Source: Allomuricauda sp.
Lineage (GTDB): Bacteria > Bacteroidota > Bacteroidia > Flavobacteriales > Flavobacteriaceae
Assembly (NCBI GenBank): GCA_003712125.1
Contig: RHLF01000001.1
Location: 248,001 to 312,000 of the forward strand
Direction: 5' to 3'
Length of the DNA: 64,000 nt
In this document: positions 34,865-43,000 of the stretch, one piece after another
How positions within the stretch are numbered: position 1 is the first letter of the stretch
How the letters are laid out: every line of letters starts with the position of its first letter
Program-made: the position numbers and the translations under genes
Notes under the pieces: generated by a model
Told to the model about the DNA's origin: nothing
The model's database searches: none
What the model saw: only the letters and a program-made list of their open reading frames with translations

Positions 34865-36025
34865 ATGCTTCTTACCGATTCTCTTTTGGATTTTTTCATC
34901 GAAACCCGAAGGTATTCTGAACAGCTTTGCGAACCCCTTGAAATTGAAGATTATGTGGTGCAACCCATCGTAGATGTTAGCCCACCAAAATGGCATTTAG
35001 GTCATACCACCTGGTTTTTCGAAGAGTTCATTTTAAAGCCACATATGTCGGGCTATCAAATTTTTCATGAGGACTTTTCCTTTGTTTTTAATAGCTATTA
35101 TGAAGCCGTAGGCAAGCGCGTGGTGCGCACCGATAGGGGAAATTTGTCAAGACCTTCGGTTAAAAAGGTTTATGCCTATCGCACCCATGTCACCGAACAC
35201 ATCAGGCAGTTCTTTGAAAAGGAACAATCAAAGGAGCTCTATGATATCTTGGAAATCGGGATTCATCACGAGAAACAGCACCAAGAACTGCTGCTGACCG
35301 ATATCAAATATATTTTGGGCAATAACCCATTATTACCTGAATATTCTAAAGGGTTTGAAGGCCATCCTATCGAGCATCACGATCAAGATTGGATTCTGAT
35401 GGATGAGGGCATCTATGCCATTGGGCATGCTGAGGATGCCTTTTGCTATGACAATGAATTGGGCAGGCATAAGGTATATCTTCACGGGTACCAAATCGCC
35501 AATAAACTGGTAACCAATGCGGAATATTTAGAATTTATGGCAGATGAAGGCTATCATCGACATGAGTTTTGGCATGCCGAGGGATGGGATTGGGTGCAAC
35601 AGCAAGGCATAGAGAGCCCGCTGTATTGGCATGACATCGATGGCGCATGGCATCAGTATACCCTGGCCGGACTACTCCGATTGAACCAAGAGGCTCCGGT
35701 GACCCATATTTCCTACTTTGAGGCCTTTGCCTATGCCAATTGGAAAGGCTGTAGACTACCGACCGAATTTGAATGGGAAGCGGCACAAGGATTTTTTCCT
35801 TGGGGCAACCGATGGGAATGGACCGAAAGTGCCTACCTGCCCTACCCAGGCTACAAAAAAGTAGCTGGGGCACTGGGTGAATACAACGGTAAGTTTATGG
35901 TCAATCAAAAGGTGTTGCGAGGCAGCTCAGTGGCAACCCCAAAAAAACATGCACGCCACACCTATCGAAACTTTTTTCAGACCAATCTAAGGTGGCAATA
36001 CACAGGATTAAGGTTGGCACAATAA
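34865..36025 (+). CDS. egtB: Ergothioneine-type sulfoxide synthase
   Basis: 386 residues. The N-terminal DinB-like half has the iron ligands: His47 in WHLGHTTWFFEE and the H-x3-H-x-E motif (His135, His139, Glu141) in HHEKQHQELLL. The second half is the formylglycine-generating-enzyme-like domain (VTHISYFEAFAYANWKGCRL, RLPTEFEWEAA). EgtB joins trimethylhistidine to a thiol with oxygen. Length is a little below mycobacterial EgtB (about 430). No egtA or egtC is nearby, so the thiol may be cysteine rather than gamma-glutamylcysteine (inference). Next is egtD, 16 bases on. Confidence 0.92.
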   Translation: MLLTDSLLDFFIETRRYSEQLCEPLEIEDYVVQPIVDVSPPKWHLGHTTWFFEEFILKPHMSGYQIFHEDFSFVFNSYYEAVGKRVVRTDRGNLSRPSVKKVYAYRTHVTEHIRQFFEKEQSKELYDILEIGIHHEKQHQELLLTDIKYILGNNPLLPEYSKGFEGHPIEHHDQDWILMDEGIYAIGHAEDAFCYDNELGRHKVYLHGYQIANKLVTNAEYLEFMADEGYHRHEFWHAEGWDWVQQQGIESPLYWHDIDGAWHQYTLAGLLRLNQEAPVTHISYFEAFAYANWKGCRLPTEFEWEAAQGFFPWGNRWEWTESAYLPYPGYKKVAGALGEYNGKFMVNQKVLRGSSVATPKKHARHTYRNFFQTNLRWQYTGLRLAQ

Positions 36026-36041
36026 CTACGACAAAAAGAAC

Positions 36042-37019
36042 ATGCAACAAGACGCACTGTCGGCCCAGCGAACTGCTTTCGGCCAAGAAGTTTATGAGGG
36101 ACTAACCTCCTTTCCCAAACAGCTATCCTCAAAATACTTTTATGATGAAATTGGCGATAAACTCTTTCAAGATATTATGGCCATGCCCGAATATTACCTG
36201 ACCAATGCGGAAATGGCAATTTTCCAGACCCGGAAAACTGAGATAGCCAACTTGTTTTCACGTACAGGCAAACCGTTCAGCTTATATGAATTGGGCGCAG
36301 GTGACGGTAAAAAAACCAAGATTTTACTCCAAGAATTAATCGATCAAAAAGCATCATTTGACTATCGTCCCATCGATATTAGTCAAAATGCATTGGACCA
36401 ATTGAAGGCCACGGTTAACGATGAACTTCCAGAGGTTGTTATCGATCCCCTTCAGGGTACCTACTATGAAACCTTGGCAGCAATCCGAGAAGAAAACACT
36501 AAAAACAAGGTTATTTTATTCTTAGGATCCAATATTGGCAACCTATTGCACCCGCAAGCCATTGATTTTTTGACCCAACTTAAGGATACCATGAACACGG
36601 ATGACCTTTTGTTTATGGGCATGGATCAAAAGAAACATCCGCAGACCATTTTAGATGCCTACAATGATGCATCAGGCATTACTGAGGCCTTCAACAAAAA
36701 TGTGTTAACAAGAATAAACAAGGAATTCGGCGGTGATTTTGATATCCAAAAGTTTTTGCATTGGGAGGTTTATGACCCAGAAAGCGGCACTGCCAAAAGC
36801 TACTTGGTAGCCAAAGAGGCATTTACCGTGACCATTAAGGATTTGGATCTACAAGTTCATTTCAGGGCTTGGGAGACCATTCATACCGAAATTTCTCAAA
36901 AGTATGACGACGAGGTCGTAAGCTGGTTGGCCGACCAAGCGGGTCTTGAAGTGACCAATTCGTTTAGCGATGCCGATCAGAATTATAAAAATTATGTATT
37001 CAAAACAAAGAAGCTATGA
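36042..37019 (+). CDS. egtD: L-histidine N-alpha-methyltransferase
   Basis: 325 residues, the normal length. SSKYFYDEIGDKLFQDIMAM, LYELGAGDGKKTKILL (SAM site), LFLGSNIGNLL, FNKNVLTRINKEFGGDFD and WETIHTEISQKY are EgtD signatures. It methylates histidine three times to hercynine, the substrate of EgtB. Overlaps the DUF427 gene by four bases. Confidence 0.95.
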   Translation: MQQDALSAQRTAFGQEVYEGLTSFPKQLSSKYFYDEIGDKLFQDIMAMPEYYLTNAEMAIFQTRKTEIANLFSRTGKPFSLYELGAGDGKKTKILLQELIDQKASFDYRPIDISQNALDQLKATVNDELPEVVIDPLQGTYYETLAAIREENTKNKVILFLGSNIGNLLHPQAIDFLTQLKDTMNTDDLLFMGMDQKKHPQTILDAYNDASGITEAFNKNVLTRINKEFGGDFDIQKFLHWEVYDPESGTAKSYLVAKEAFTVTIKDLDLQVHFRAWETIHTEISQKYDDEVVSWLADQAGLEVTNSFSDADQNYKNYVFKTKKL

Positions 37020-37297
37020 AAGCAATCTGGAACAACCAAGTAATCGCCGAAAGTGACAATACGATCGTGATCGAGGGCAATCATTATTTCCCTCCGGACA
37101 GTATCAAAGAAGAATTTTTTACAGAAAGTACTACGCATACCACCTGTCCTTGGAAGGGAGTTGCGTCTTATTATAGCCTGAATGTGGCTGGGCAAGAAAA
37201 TTCAGATGCGGCCTGGTATTATCCCGAAACCAGTGAACTGGCCAAAAGTATTAAGGGTTATGTGGCCTTTTGGAAAGGAGTCGCCATTGAAGAATAA
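37016..37297 (+). CDS. DUF427 domain protein in the egt operon
   Basis: 93 residues. MKAIWNNQVIAESDNTIVIE, HTTCPWKGVASYYSL and AWYYPETSELAKSIKGYVAF are characteristic of the DUF427 family, a small beta-rich fold of unknown role. The ATGA overlap with egtD shows coupled translation, so a link to thiol-histidine metabolism is possible. Confidence 0.88.
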   Translation: MKAIWNNQVIAESDNTIVIEGNHYFPPDSIKEEFFTESTTHTTCPWKGVASYYSLNVAGQENSDAAWYYPETSELAKSIKGYVAFWKGVAIEE

Positions 37298-37324
37298 ATC
37301 TCCAATGGCGTCTTGTAGTGGGGT

Positions 37325-37621
37325 TTACAATTCCAACACTGCATTCTCCGTACCAGCGTAATCGTTCCACTGGTAACGGTCAGCAGCTTCGTCATTGATA
37401 TAGTTGCCGTCAACCAAATAACGAAATTCGTAGGTGTTCTCTGTGGGAAGGTCGAAGGTTCCCTTGAAAGAACCGTTCTTCAGTTTTTTCAACATGCTGC
37501 CTTTTGCATTCCAGTTGTTAAAGTCTCCAACAACTGCTACTTTTTTAGCCGCTTCTGCCGGAACGGTAAACGTTACTTTGCATACGGGCTTACTTTTCAA
37601 AAATTGTTTCTTTATTGCCAT
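37325..37621 (-). CDS. Small isoamylase N-terminal/CBM48-like protein
   Basis: 98 residues. VTFTVPAEAAKKVAVVGDFNNWN and YEFRYLVDGNYINDE match the early-set/AMPK glycogen-binding domain. The protein is only this domain, without a catalytic part. It may bind glycogen or another glucan. It faces the egt operon tail-to-tail. Confidence 0.85.
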   Translation of the reverse strand: MAIKKQFLKSKPVCKVTFTVPAEAAKKVAVVGDFNNWNAKGSMLKKLKNGSFKGTFDLPTENTYEFRYLVDGNYINDEAADRYQWNDYAGTENAVLEL

Positions 37622-37783
37622 GGTAATCTTTTTTTAGAGATTAAAATTCAGTGCAAAGCTTAGCATAAAACCCATAGCAGTCAATACGTTACATCAGAAT
37701 TATCAATTTGATAAAATAGAAGTTCCCGTGAATTGGCCTTGATAAAAAAAAGGGGGCTATTATTTCTTTTTTTCAATGACCGA

Positions 37784-38863
37784 TCAGTATTTAACAACAT
37801 TTAAAATTTCATCGATTTCAGCTACATCGTTGTAGAAATGAAAGCTTAATCGAATACCTTCCCCTCTTTGGGCACAAACCACATTTTTTTGGGTCAGTTT
37901 TTCAAAAAGATCATCGTTTCCTCGAATATTAAAAATAGTTCCGTGCTTTTCCCTTGGGGTAATTTCATGTTCTAGCAGACCCAGTTGCATAAAACCCTCC
38001 TTTGCCTTTTTTGAGAGTATGTTGTTTTGTTGCTCCACCTTGTCCATTCCGATTTTGGCAAGATAGTCTAACGAAAATTTTAGGCTTCCAAAATTTAGGG
38101 AATCCAGATGCCCAGGTTCCAAATGTTTACAGAAGGTTCTACGCTCATCGTGTTCAGGGATATTTCGTCCAGAGCCATATCCCTTGGAAACTAGGGAAAA
38201 CCGAGATTTAACGGCATCCTTTACCAATACAAACCCATTGCCATAGCCTGCCAACAACCATTTATAGGCACTGGCTCCCAAAATATCGATTCCCGAATCG
38301 GTAAAATCAAAATTTCTTGAGCCACAAAATTGCGTACCATCGGCAATGATCATCAAATCTGGGAATTCTTTTTTTAAGGATTTCAAAAAATTCAGGTCTA
38401 TCATAAACCCGTTAAGCCATTGCACCAAACTAAGTGCCAACACCGTTATTTTCCTAGACGTAATGGCATCGTACAGCAGTTCTTCTGTATTGTGGGCAAT
38501 TGGGGCATAACTGATGTCAAATCCCCGACTTTCAAATGGCCAGTTTAATGATGGGTAGTCACCCTGAAGCAGCAATACGTTTTCATGTTTGCCCAATCCT
38601 TCCAACAAAAAATTCAGTCCAATGGTGAAATTGGGTACCAGGGCGACATTATCGGATTCGCATGAAAAGAAAGACCCCACAGTTTTTCGGGTTGCTGAAT
38701 GCATCCTATTGGAGTGCATTTTCATCTCACTGCCACCGATAAGAAAATCAATGTCGTGACCTTGGCGCCACTCCATTAAATCTTCTGAAAGCAGTCCTGA
38801 GGTGGCCGTATTGGCATAAATACACTGTTTTACTACCGGAAATTGCGACCTGATTTTTTCCAT
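37784..38863 (-). CDS. Class V aminotransferase-fold PLP enzyme
   Basis: 359 residues. ANTATSGLLSEDLMEW near the start, LALSLVQWLNGFMIDL, IADGTQFCGS and the PLP lysine in GASAYKWLLAGYGNGFVLV are typical. The family includes cysteine desulfurases, kynureninase and the ergothioneine C-S lyase EgtE. The short distance to egtBD makes an EgtE-like role conceivable, but it is on the opposite strand and no specific motif proves it. Confidence 0.8.
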   Translation of the reverse strand: MEKIRSQFPVVKQCIYANTATSGLLSEDLMEWRQGHDIDFLIGGSEMKMHSNRMHSATRKTVGSFFSCESDNVALVPNFTIGLNFLLEGLGKHENVLLLQGDYPSLNWPFESRGFDISYAPIAHNTEELLYDAITSRKITVLALSLVQWLNGFMIDLNFLKSLKKEFPDLMIIADGTQFCGSRNFDFTDSGIDILGASAYKWLLAGYGNGFVLVKDAVKSRFSLVSKGYGSGRNIPEHDERRTFCKHLEPGHLDSLNFGSLKFSLDYLAKIGMDKVEQQNNILSKKAKEGFMQLGLLEHEITPREKHGTIFNIRGNDDLFEKLTQKNVVCAQRGEGIRLSFHFYNDVAEIDEILNVVKY

Positions 38864-38868
38864 AGATA

Positions 38869-38895
38869 TTGTGGTGGTTATTTAAATTATCTTTG
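38869..38895 (+). promoter_or_regulatory. Promoter before the 2TM protein gene
   Basis: TTG at 38869-38871, 16 bases, then TATCTTTG at 38888-38895, matching the Bacteroidota pattern; the ATG at 38914 follows 18 bases later, giving a very short leader. Confidence 0.55.
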
Positions 38896-38913
38896 TTGTT
38901 AAAGGTAAACAAG

Positions 38914-39303
38914 ATGTTCTCTAAAAAGAAACCAGAGACCGAGGTGGCAATCGAACAACATGAGCTACTCGAAAATGCCCAAAATAGGATTAAGCAGAAA
39001 AAAAGGCTGTATTCGCATTTTGTCATCTTTTTGATCGGTAGCGTATTCTTGATTCTCATCAACAAGATTTTAAACTACGGCGAAGAATACAATTGGTTCA
39101 TTTGGGCCATAACAGCATGGGCCTTTTTATTTGTGTTGCATGCCTTTAATGTTTTTATCACTTCAAAGTTTATGGGACAGCAATGGGAACGCGAGCAGCG
39201 TGAAAAGCTGGTCGCAAAACAAAAACAGCGCATTGCCGAATTGCAGAGAGAAGTAGATCAAGATTTTCCGTTATCGCAGTACAATAAAAAAAAAGAGCTG
39301 TGA
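38914..39303 (+). CDS. 2TM domain protein
   Basis: 129 residues from the ATG at 38914; an in-frame start at 38869 would overlap the promoter. A polar start, two membrane helices (HFVIFLIGSVFLILINKIL and FIWAITAWAFLFVLHAFNVF) with a short loop NYGEEYNW, then a charged coiled-coil-like tail. In other bacteria 2TM domains sit on regulators; this free-standing form is common in flavobacteria and unassigned. Overlaps folA by four bases. Confidence 0.82.
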   Translation: MFSKKKPETEVAIEQHELLENAQNRIKQKKRLYSHFVIFLIGSVFLILINKILNYGEEYNWFIWAITAWAFLFVLHAFNVFITSKFMGQQWEREQREKLVAKQKQRIAELQREVDQDFPLSQYNKKKEL

Positions 39304-39800
39304 CCAACAAACTGGTCATAATAGCGGCCGCGGCCGAAAACAACGCTTTGGGCATCAACAACGACTTGCCCTGGCATTTGCCTGATGATTTTAAGCGCTT
39401 TAAAAAGCTGACCTCAGGTCACAAAATCATTATGGGCAGAAAAACGCTGGAAAGTTTTCCCAAACCATTGCCCAATCGTGAACATATTGTCGTAACGCGA
39501 GATACCCAATATGAACCGAAGTTTCCGTGCACGATTTTCAATTCGCTGGAAGCGGCAATCTCCTTTTCAAAATCCGATGCTACGGCCTATATCATTGGCG
39601 GTGGGCAGATTTATGAACAGGCCATGAAATATTCCACCCATATCGAATTGACACGTATACATGCCGATTTTGAAGCGGACACCTTTTTTCCGAAAATCGA
39701 TCTTTCAAGCTGGGAATTGGTCAAGGAAGAATACCATCCCAAAGATGAGCGACATCAGTTTGATTTTACGTATTTGACCTATGTCAAGAAAAACAATTGA
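39300..39800 (+). CDS. folA: Dihydrofolate reductase
   Basis: 166 residues from a GTG that overlaps the previous stop (GTGA). KLVIIAAAAENNALGINNDL and PWHLPDDFKRFKKLT start the fold; IMGRKTLESFPKPLPNREHI and AYIIGGGQIYEQAM follow. It reduces dihydrofolate, made by ThyA, to tetrahydrofolate. Overlaps the next gene by 20 bases. Confidence 0.95.
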   Translation: MTNKLVIIAAAAENNALGINNDLPWHLPDDFKRFKKLTSGHKIIMGRKTLESFPKPLPNREHIVVTRDTQYEPKFPCTIFNSLEAAISFSKSDATAYIIGGGQIYEQAMKYSTHIELTRIHADFEADTFFPKIDLSSWELVKEEYHPKDERHQFDFTYLTYVKKNN

Positions 39801-40656
39801 CCCTTTTTCCGTGATAATGTCGAACCGATTATTCGGAAACCTTCGCTCGATAAAATCACTATTCCTTTTACTAGCCATGACCTTAGTCGCGAGCAGTTGG
39901 GGACAAGGACAAAAAGATTCCGGTGTATTTACCATTGGTGGAACAAACATCCACTATGAGACATATGGTACGGGGGAACCTTTGTTGTTGCTACACGGCT
40001 GGACCCAATCTTCACAATTTTGGTTGGAATACGTTGCAGACTACGCCAAACATTTCAAAGTATACGCCATTGACCTTCATGGACATGGTAAATCATCTAT
40101 CCTAACCAAAGACTTCTCCATTCAAAAAACTGCCCAAGATATATTTCAATTGATAGAACATTTAAAATTGAAGCAAGTAAACGCTATCGGCTTAAGTTTT
40201 GGAGGTCTGGTACTATTGGAAATTGCTGCATCCCATCCTAAATTGCTCTCCAACATGATACTTATAGGTACCTCGAATTCGTTTAAGGGAGGTGACAATC
40301 AGAAGCGTGCCATAACCTATGAAAACCTACCCGATTCGTTTCGAAATCAGCTCAAGGGTTTGCATTTACATGGCGAAAACCAAATTAGGGCGATGTTCGA
40401 TCCCAACCTCAATTATGAAATTAATCTAAGTGCTTCACAACTAGCTTTAATAGAGATAAAGACAATGATTGTGCAAGGTGACCGCGACGAAATTACAGGT
40501 GTTGAACCTGCCCTTTTCCTCTACAGAAACTTACCTAATTCTGAACTCTGGATTGTTCCGAATACGGGACATATAGCCATTACCGATAAAAATAAAAAAG
40601 CCTTTTTAACAAAGAGTATTGGTTTCTTTGCGAGCGGTGATTCTAAACACGAATAG
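39781..40656 (+). CDS. Exported alpha/beta hydrolase
   Basis: 291 residues; the ATG at 39817 (MSNRLFGNLRSIKSLFLLLA) is equally possible and gives a cleaner signal peptide ending near SSWGQ. LLLHGWTQSSQFW is the oxyanion strand, GLSFGGLVLLE carries Ser, GDRDEI Asp and NTGHIAI His. Substrate unknown. Converges on murI with seven bases between the stops. Confidence 0.85.
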   Translation: MSRKTIDPFSVIMSNRLFGNLRSIKSLFLLLAMTLVASSWGQGQKDSGVFTIGGTNIHYETYGTGEPLLLLHGWTQSSQFWLEYVADYAKHFKVYAIDLHGHGKSSILTKDFSIQKTAQDIFQLIEHLKLKQVNAIGLSFGGLVLLEIAASHPKLLSNMILIGTSNSFKGGDNQKRAITYENLPDSFRNQLKGLHLHGENQIRAMFDPNLNYEINLSASQLALIEIKTMIVQGDRDEITGVEPALFLYRNLPNSELWIVPNTGHIAITDKNKKAFLTKSIGFFASGDSKHE

Positions 40657-40663
40657 CACGCTT

Positions 40664-41443
40664 TTAAAAATCCATAAAGAAAGTTTGGGCTTGGTCACCC
40701 ACAAAACCGTTTAGTACAGTGACATCCCTATTGGTAAAAAACTGGTGGAAGGCCGGTTTGTTCCCTGTGGTATTGCATAGCTGATATTGTTCCAATATGG
40801 CTTTTGTTTGACGGGCCACGGCTTCTCCAGAATCTATGATGGTAATCGTCGGGGGTATTATTTTTTGAATTTGGGGAATCAGATACGGATAGTGCGTACA
40901 CCCCAATACCAGGCAATCAATACCGTCATCCAACATCGGACTTAGGTATTTTTGAAGCAACTCATAGGTAGCCTTGGCATTTACTTCACCGCTTTCAATT
41001 AAATCAACCAAGCCAGTACCTTCTTGTTCCAAAATCTGGATGCCCGATGCGTGCAATTTGGACGTACTGTGAAAAAGACTACTGGCCAATGTTCCCTTTG
41101 TGGCCAAAACCCCCACCTTTTTAGTTTTGGTTTTTAGTGCCGCGGGCTTAATCGCCGGTTCAATGCCTATAAATGGAATTTTATAGTGTGCGCGCAAATG
41201 ATCGATTGCGGTGGTCGTGGCCGTATTACAGGCCACCACAATGAGCTTGCACCCTTTCTCGAGGAGCAGCTCCGTATTTTTAATACTCAGCCGAAGAATC
41301 TCTTCGGGGGATTTTTCACCATAGGGAGCATTGCTTCCATCTGCCAGATACACGGTATCCTCGTCTGGCAATAAACCAGAGATTTCCTTCCAAATGGAAG
41401 TACCTCCAACTCCTGAATCAAATATACCTATGGGTGAATTCAT
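40664..41443 (-). CDS. murI: Glutamate racemase
   Basis: 259 residues. GIFDSGVGGTSIWKEI, VACNTATTTAIDHLR with the first catalytic Cys and LVLGCTHYPYLIPQI with the second are complete. It makes D-glutamate for peptidoglycan. Last gene of the envelope block; a terminator separates it from ompH. Confidence 0.96.
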   Translation of the reverse strand: MNSPIGIFDSGVGGTSIWKEISGLLPDEDTVYLADGSNAPYGEKSPEEILRLSIKNTELLLEKGCKLIVVACNTATTTAIDHLRAHYKIPFIGIEPAIKPAALKTKTKKVGVLATKGTLASSLFHSTSKLHASGIQILEQEGTGLVDLIESGEVNAKATYELLQKYLSPMLDDGIDCLVLGCTHYPYLIPQIQKIIPPTITIIDSGEAVARQTKAILEQYQLCNTTGNKPAFHQFFTNRDVTVLNGFVGDQAQTFFMDF

Positions 41444-41446
41444 CCT

Positions 41447-41486
41447 AAAAAAAGAAACCGTTCTTCATCAAAGGATGAGGAACGGT
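41447..41486 (-). terminator. Terminator after the second ompH-like gene
   Basis: ACCGTTC, then CATC-loop-GATG and GAACGGT form a 13-bp stem; on the minus strand TTTCTTTTTTT follows. It lies 26 bases after the stop at 41513. Confidence 0.85.
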
Positions 41487-41512
41487 CACTCGTATTTTTA
41501 TTGCGGTGTAGA

Positions 41513-42022
41513 TTAAAACCCAAGCTCAACTTTAACTTCGGGCAACAAGTCTTTTCCCTTGGCCACAATTAAGCTTAAACCAGGGCTGGCGTCAACCACA
41601 TAATCAAACCCTTGGGCGGCAGCAACCTTTTCGATAGCCGCTTTGGCTCTTTCCGAAATGGGCTGAAATAATTCAGCTTGTTTTTTCTGCATTTCTCCCA
41701 AAGCAGCTTGTCTGGCTTCTTGAATATTCTTTTCGAAACCTTGCAATTCCAAAGCTCTTTTTTCGTTTTCCTCACGTGTTTTAGACGGGGATTCATTTTG
41801 ATATTGCGTAGCCTTATTTTGAAATTCCTTCACTGATGCTTCGATATCGGCACTATACGTTTCTTCCAATTTTTTAAGTTCCGCTTGGGCCGCCTTCATT
41901 TCAGGCATCTCAGATAGCAATTGCTGTACGTTGATGTGGGCCACTTTACTTTGTGCATTCACAAATGCCGTAGCAGCAACAAACAACACCACTGCCACAA
42001 CCATCTTCTTTACATTTTTCAT
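41513..42022 (-). CDS. OmpH/Skp family periplasmic chaperone
   Basis: 169 residues. Signal peptide KKMVVAVVLFVAATAFVNA; then the Skp fold: VAHINVQQLLSEMPEMK, a long charged helical hairpin, and FDYVVDASPGLSLIVAKG at the end. Skp proteins hold outer-membrane proteins in the periplasm on the way to BamA. Second of two adjacent paralogues below bamA. Confidence 0.9.
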   Translation of the reverse strand: MKNVKKMVVAVVLFVAATAFVNAQSKVAHINVQQLLSEMPEMKAAQAELKKLEETYSADIEASVKEFQNKATQYQNESPSKTREENEKRALELQGFEKNIQEARQAALGEMQKKQAELFQPISERAKAAIEKVAAAQGFDYVVDASPGLSLIVAKGKDLLPEVKVELGF

Positions 42023-42058
42023 GATTCTAAGTTACAAATTGAGTTAAATTTTAATTTT

Positions 42059-42904
42059 TTATCCTTGGTTTGTTGAATCTTTGGGTTGTTCTTGAGCCTT
42101 TTTTCGCTCCTCCAACTTAGCCTTTCTTTTGGCCTCCCGCTCTTCCAACAGTTTCTTTCTACGTTCCTCGTATGCCTTTTTTCGTTCTTCCCGCAATCGA
42201 AGGGCTTCGGCCCTACGATCTTCTGCCGCTTTGGCTTTAGCATCTTGGGCATCTGCCGCCTGCTGCTTTCTTTCTTGAAGGGCTTCACTGATTTCTTTAT
42301 CTGCTTCAGCCTCTTGCGCTTGAAATTCTTTAAGCCTGTTTCTCTCTTTTTGGTCTTTGTTCGACTTGCTTACCTTTCTGGTTCTAGCTATCTCCCTCAA
42401 AACCAAGTCACTGATGTCATGCCTTTTTTCGGAGTACAACATTACGACATCTGCTGATTTATCAAAAATAAAATCATACCTTTTATTTCCTCCAATTTTC
42501 TGGACCTCATTAAAAACTTGGTCCTGTATGGGCTGAATCAACAGTTGTTTTTGCAGCACAAGATCACCTTGGGGACCAAAACGGTCTTGTTGGTAATCAA
42601 GCATCTCCTTTTCAAGAATCTGGATTTCCTCTTCGCGTTCGGCAACAAGTTCATCCGTCAACAACACCTTCTCCGCCATCAAATCTTTCTTCATCTGCTC
42701 GATTGTGCTCTGTTTCAGCTCAATCTCTTGCTTCCATTTTTGAGCCTTGGCGTTCAGTTGTTCCGTGGCATCACGATACTCCTCAACATTCTCCAAAATG
42801 TACTCCATATCCACATAGCCAATTCGAACACCCACAACGCGTTGCGAAATACCTGAATAGAAGGTCAAAAAAGTTAGCAACAAAAAAAGAACGTTACGTT
42901 TCAT
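42059..42904 (-). CDS. OmpH/Skp family protein with long charged tail
   Basis: 281 residues. Signal peptide MKRNVLFLLLTFLTFYSGIS; the Skp fold (IGYVDMEYILENVEEYRDA to DFIFDKSADVVMLYSEK) takes about residues 25-175. The last 100 residues are almost entirely Lys, Glu, Arg, Ala and Gln and predict a single charged coiled coil, which ordinary Skp lacks. It follows bamA and precedes the simpler paralogue. Confidence 0.88.
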   Translation of the reverse strand: MKRNVLFLLLTFLTFYSGISQRVVGVRIGYVDMEYILENVEEYRDATEQLNAKAQKWKQEIELKQSTIEQMKKDLMAEKVLLTDELVAEREEEIQILEKEMLDYQQDRFGPQGDLVLQKQLLIQPIQDQVFNEVQKIGGNKRYDFIFDKSADVVMLYSEKRHDISDLVLREIARTRKVSKSNKDQKERNRLKEFQAQEAEADKEISEALQERKQQAADAQDAKAKAAEDRRAEALRLREERKKAYEERRKKLLEEREAKRKAKLEERKKAQEQPKDSTNQG

Positions 42905-43000
42905 CTGTATTCGCTTTTACATAGAAAATATCGTGCCAAAAATATCAATTAATTTAAAATGAGCGAGTTAGGAATGCCCATTTGACCGAATTTTCACAAA

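Noticed and set aside
39170-39361. Short minus-strand frame across the 2TM/folA junction
   Set aside because: Composition does not look like a protein and it overlaps two conserved genes.
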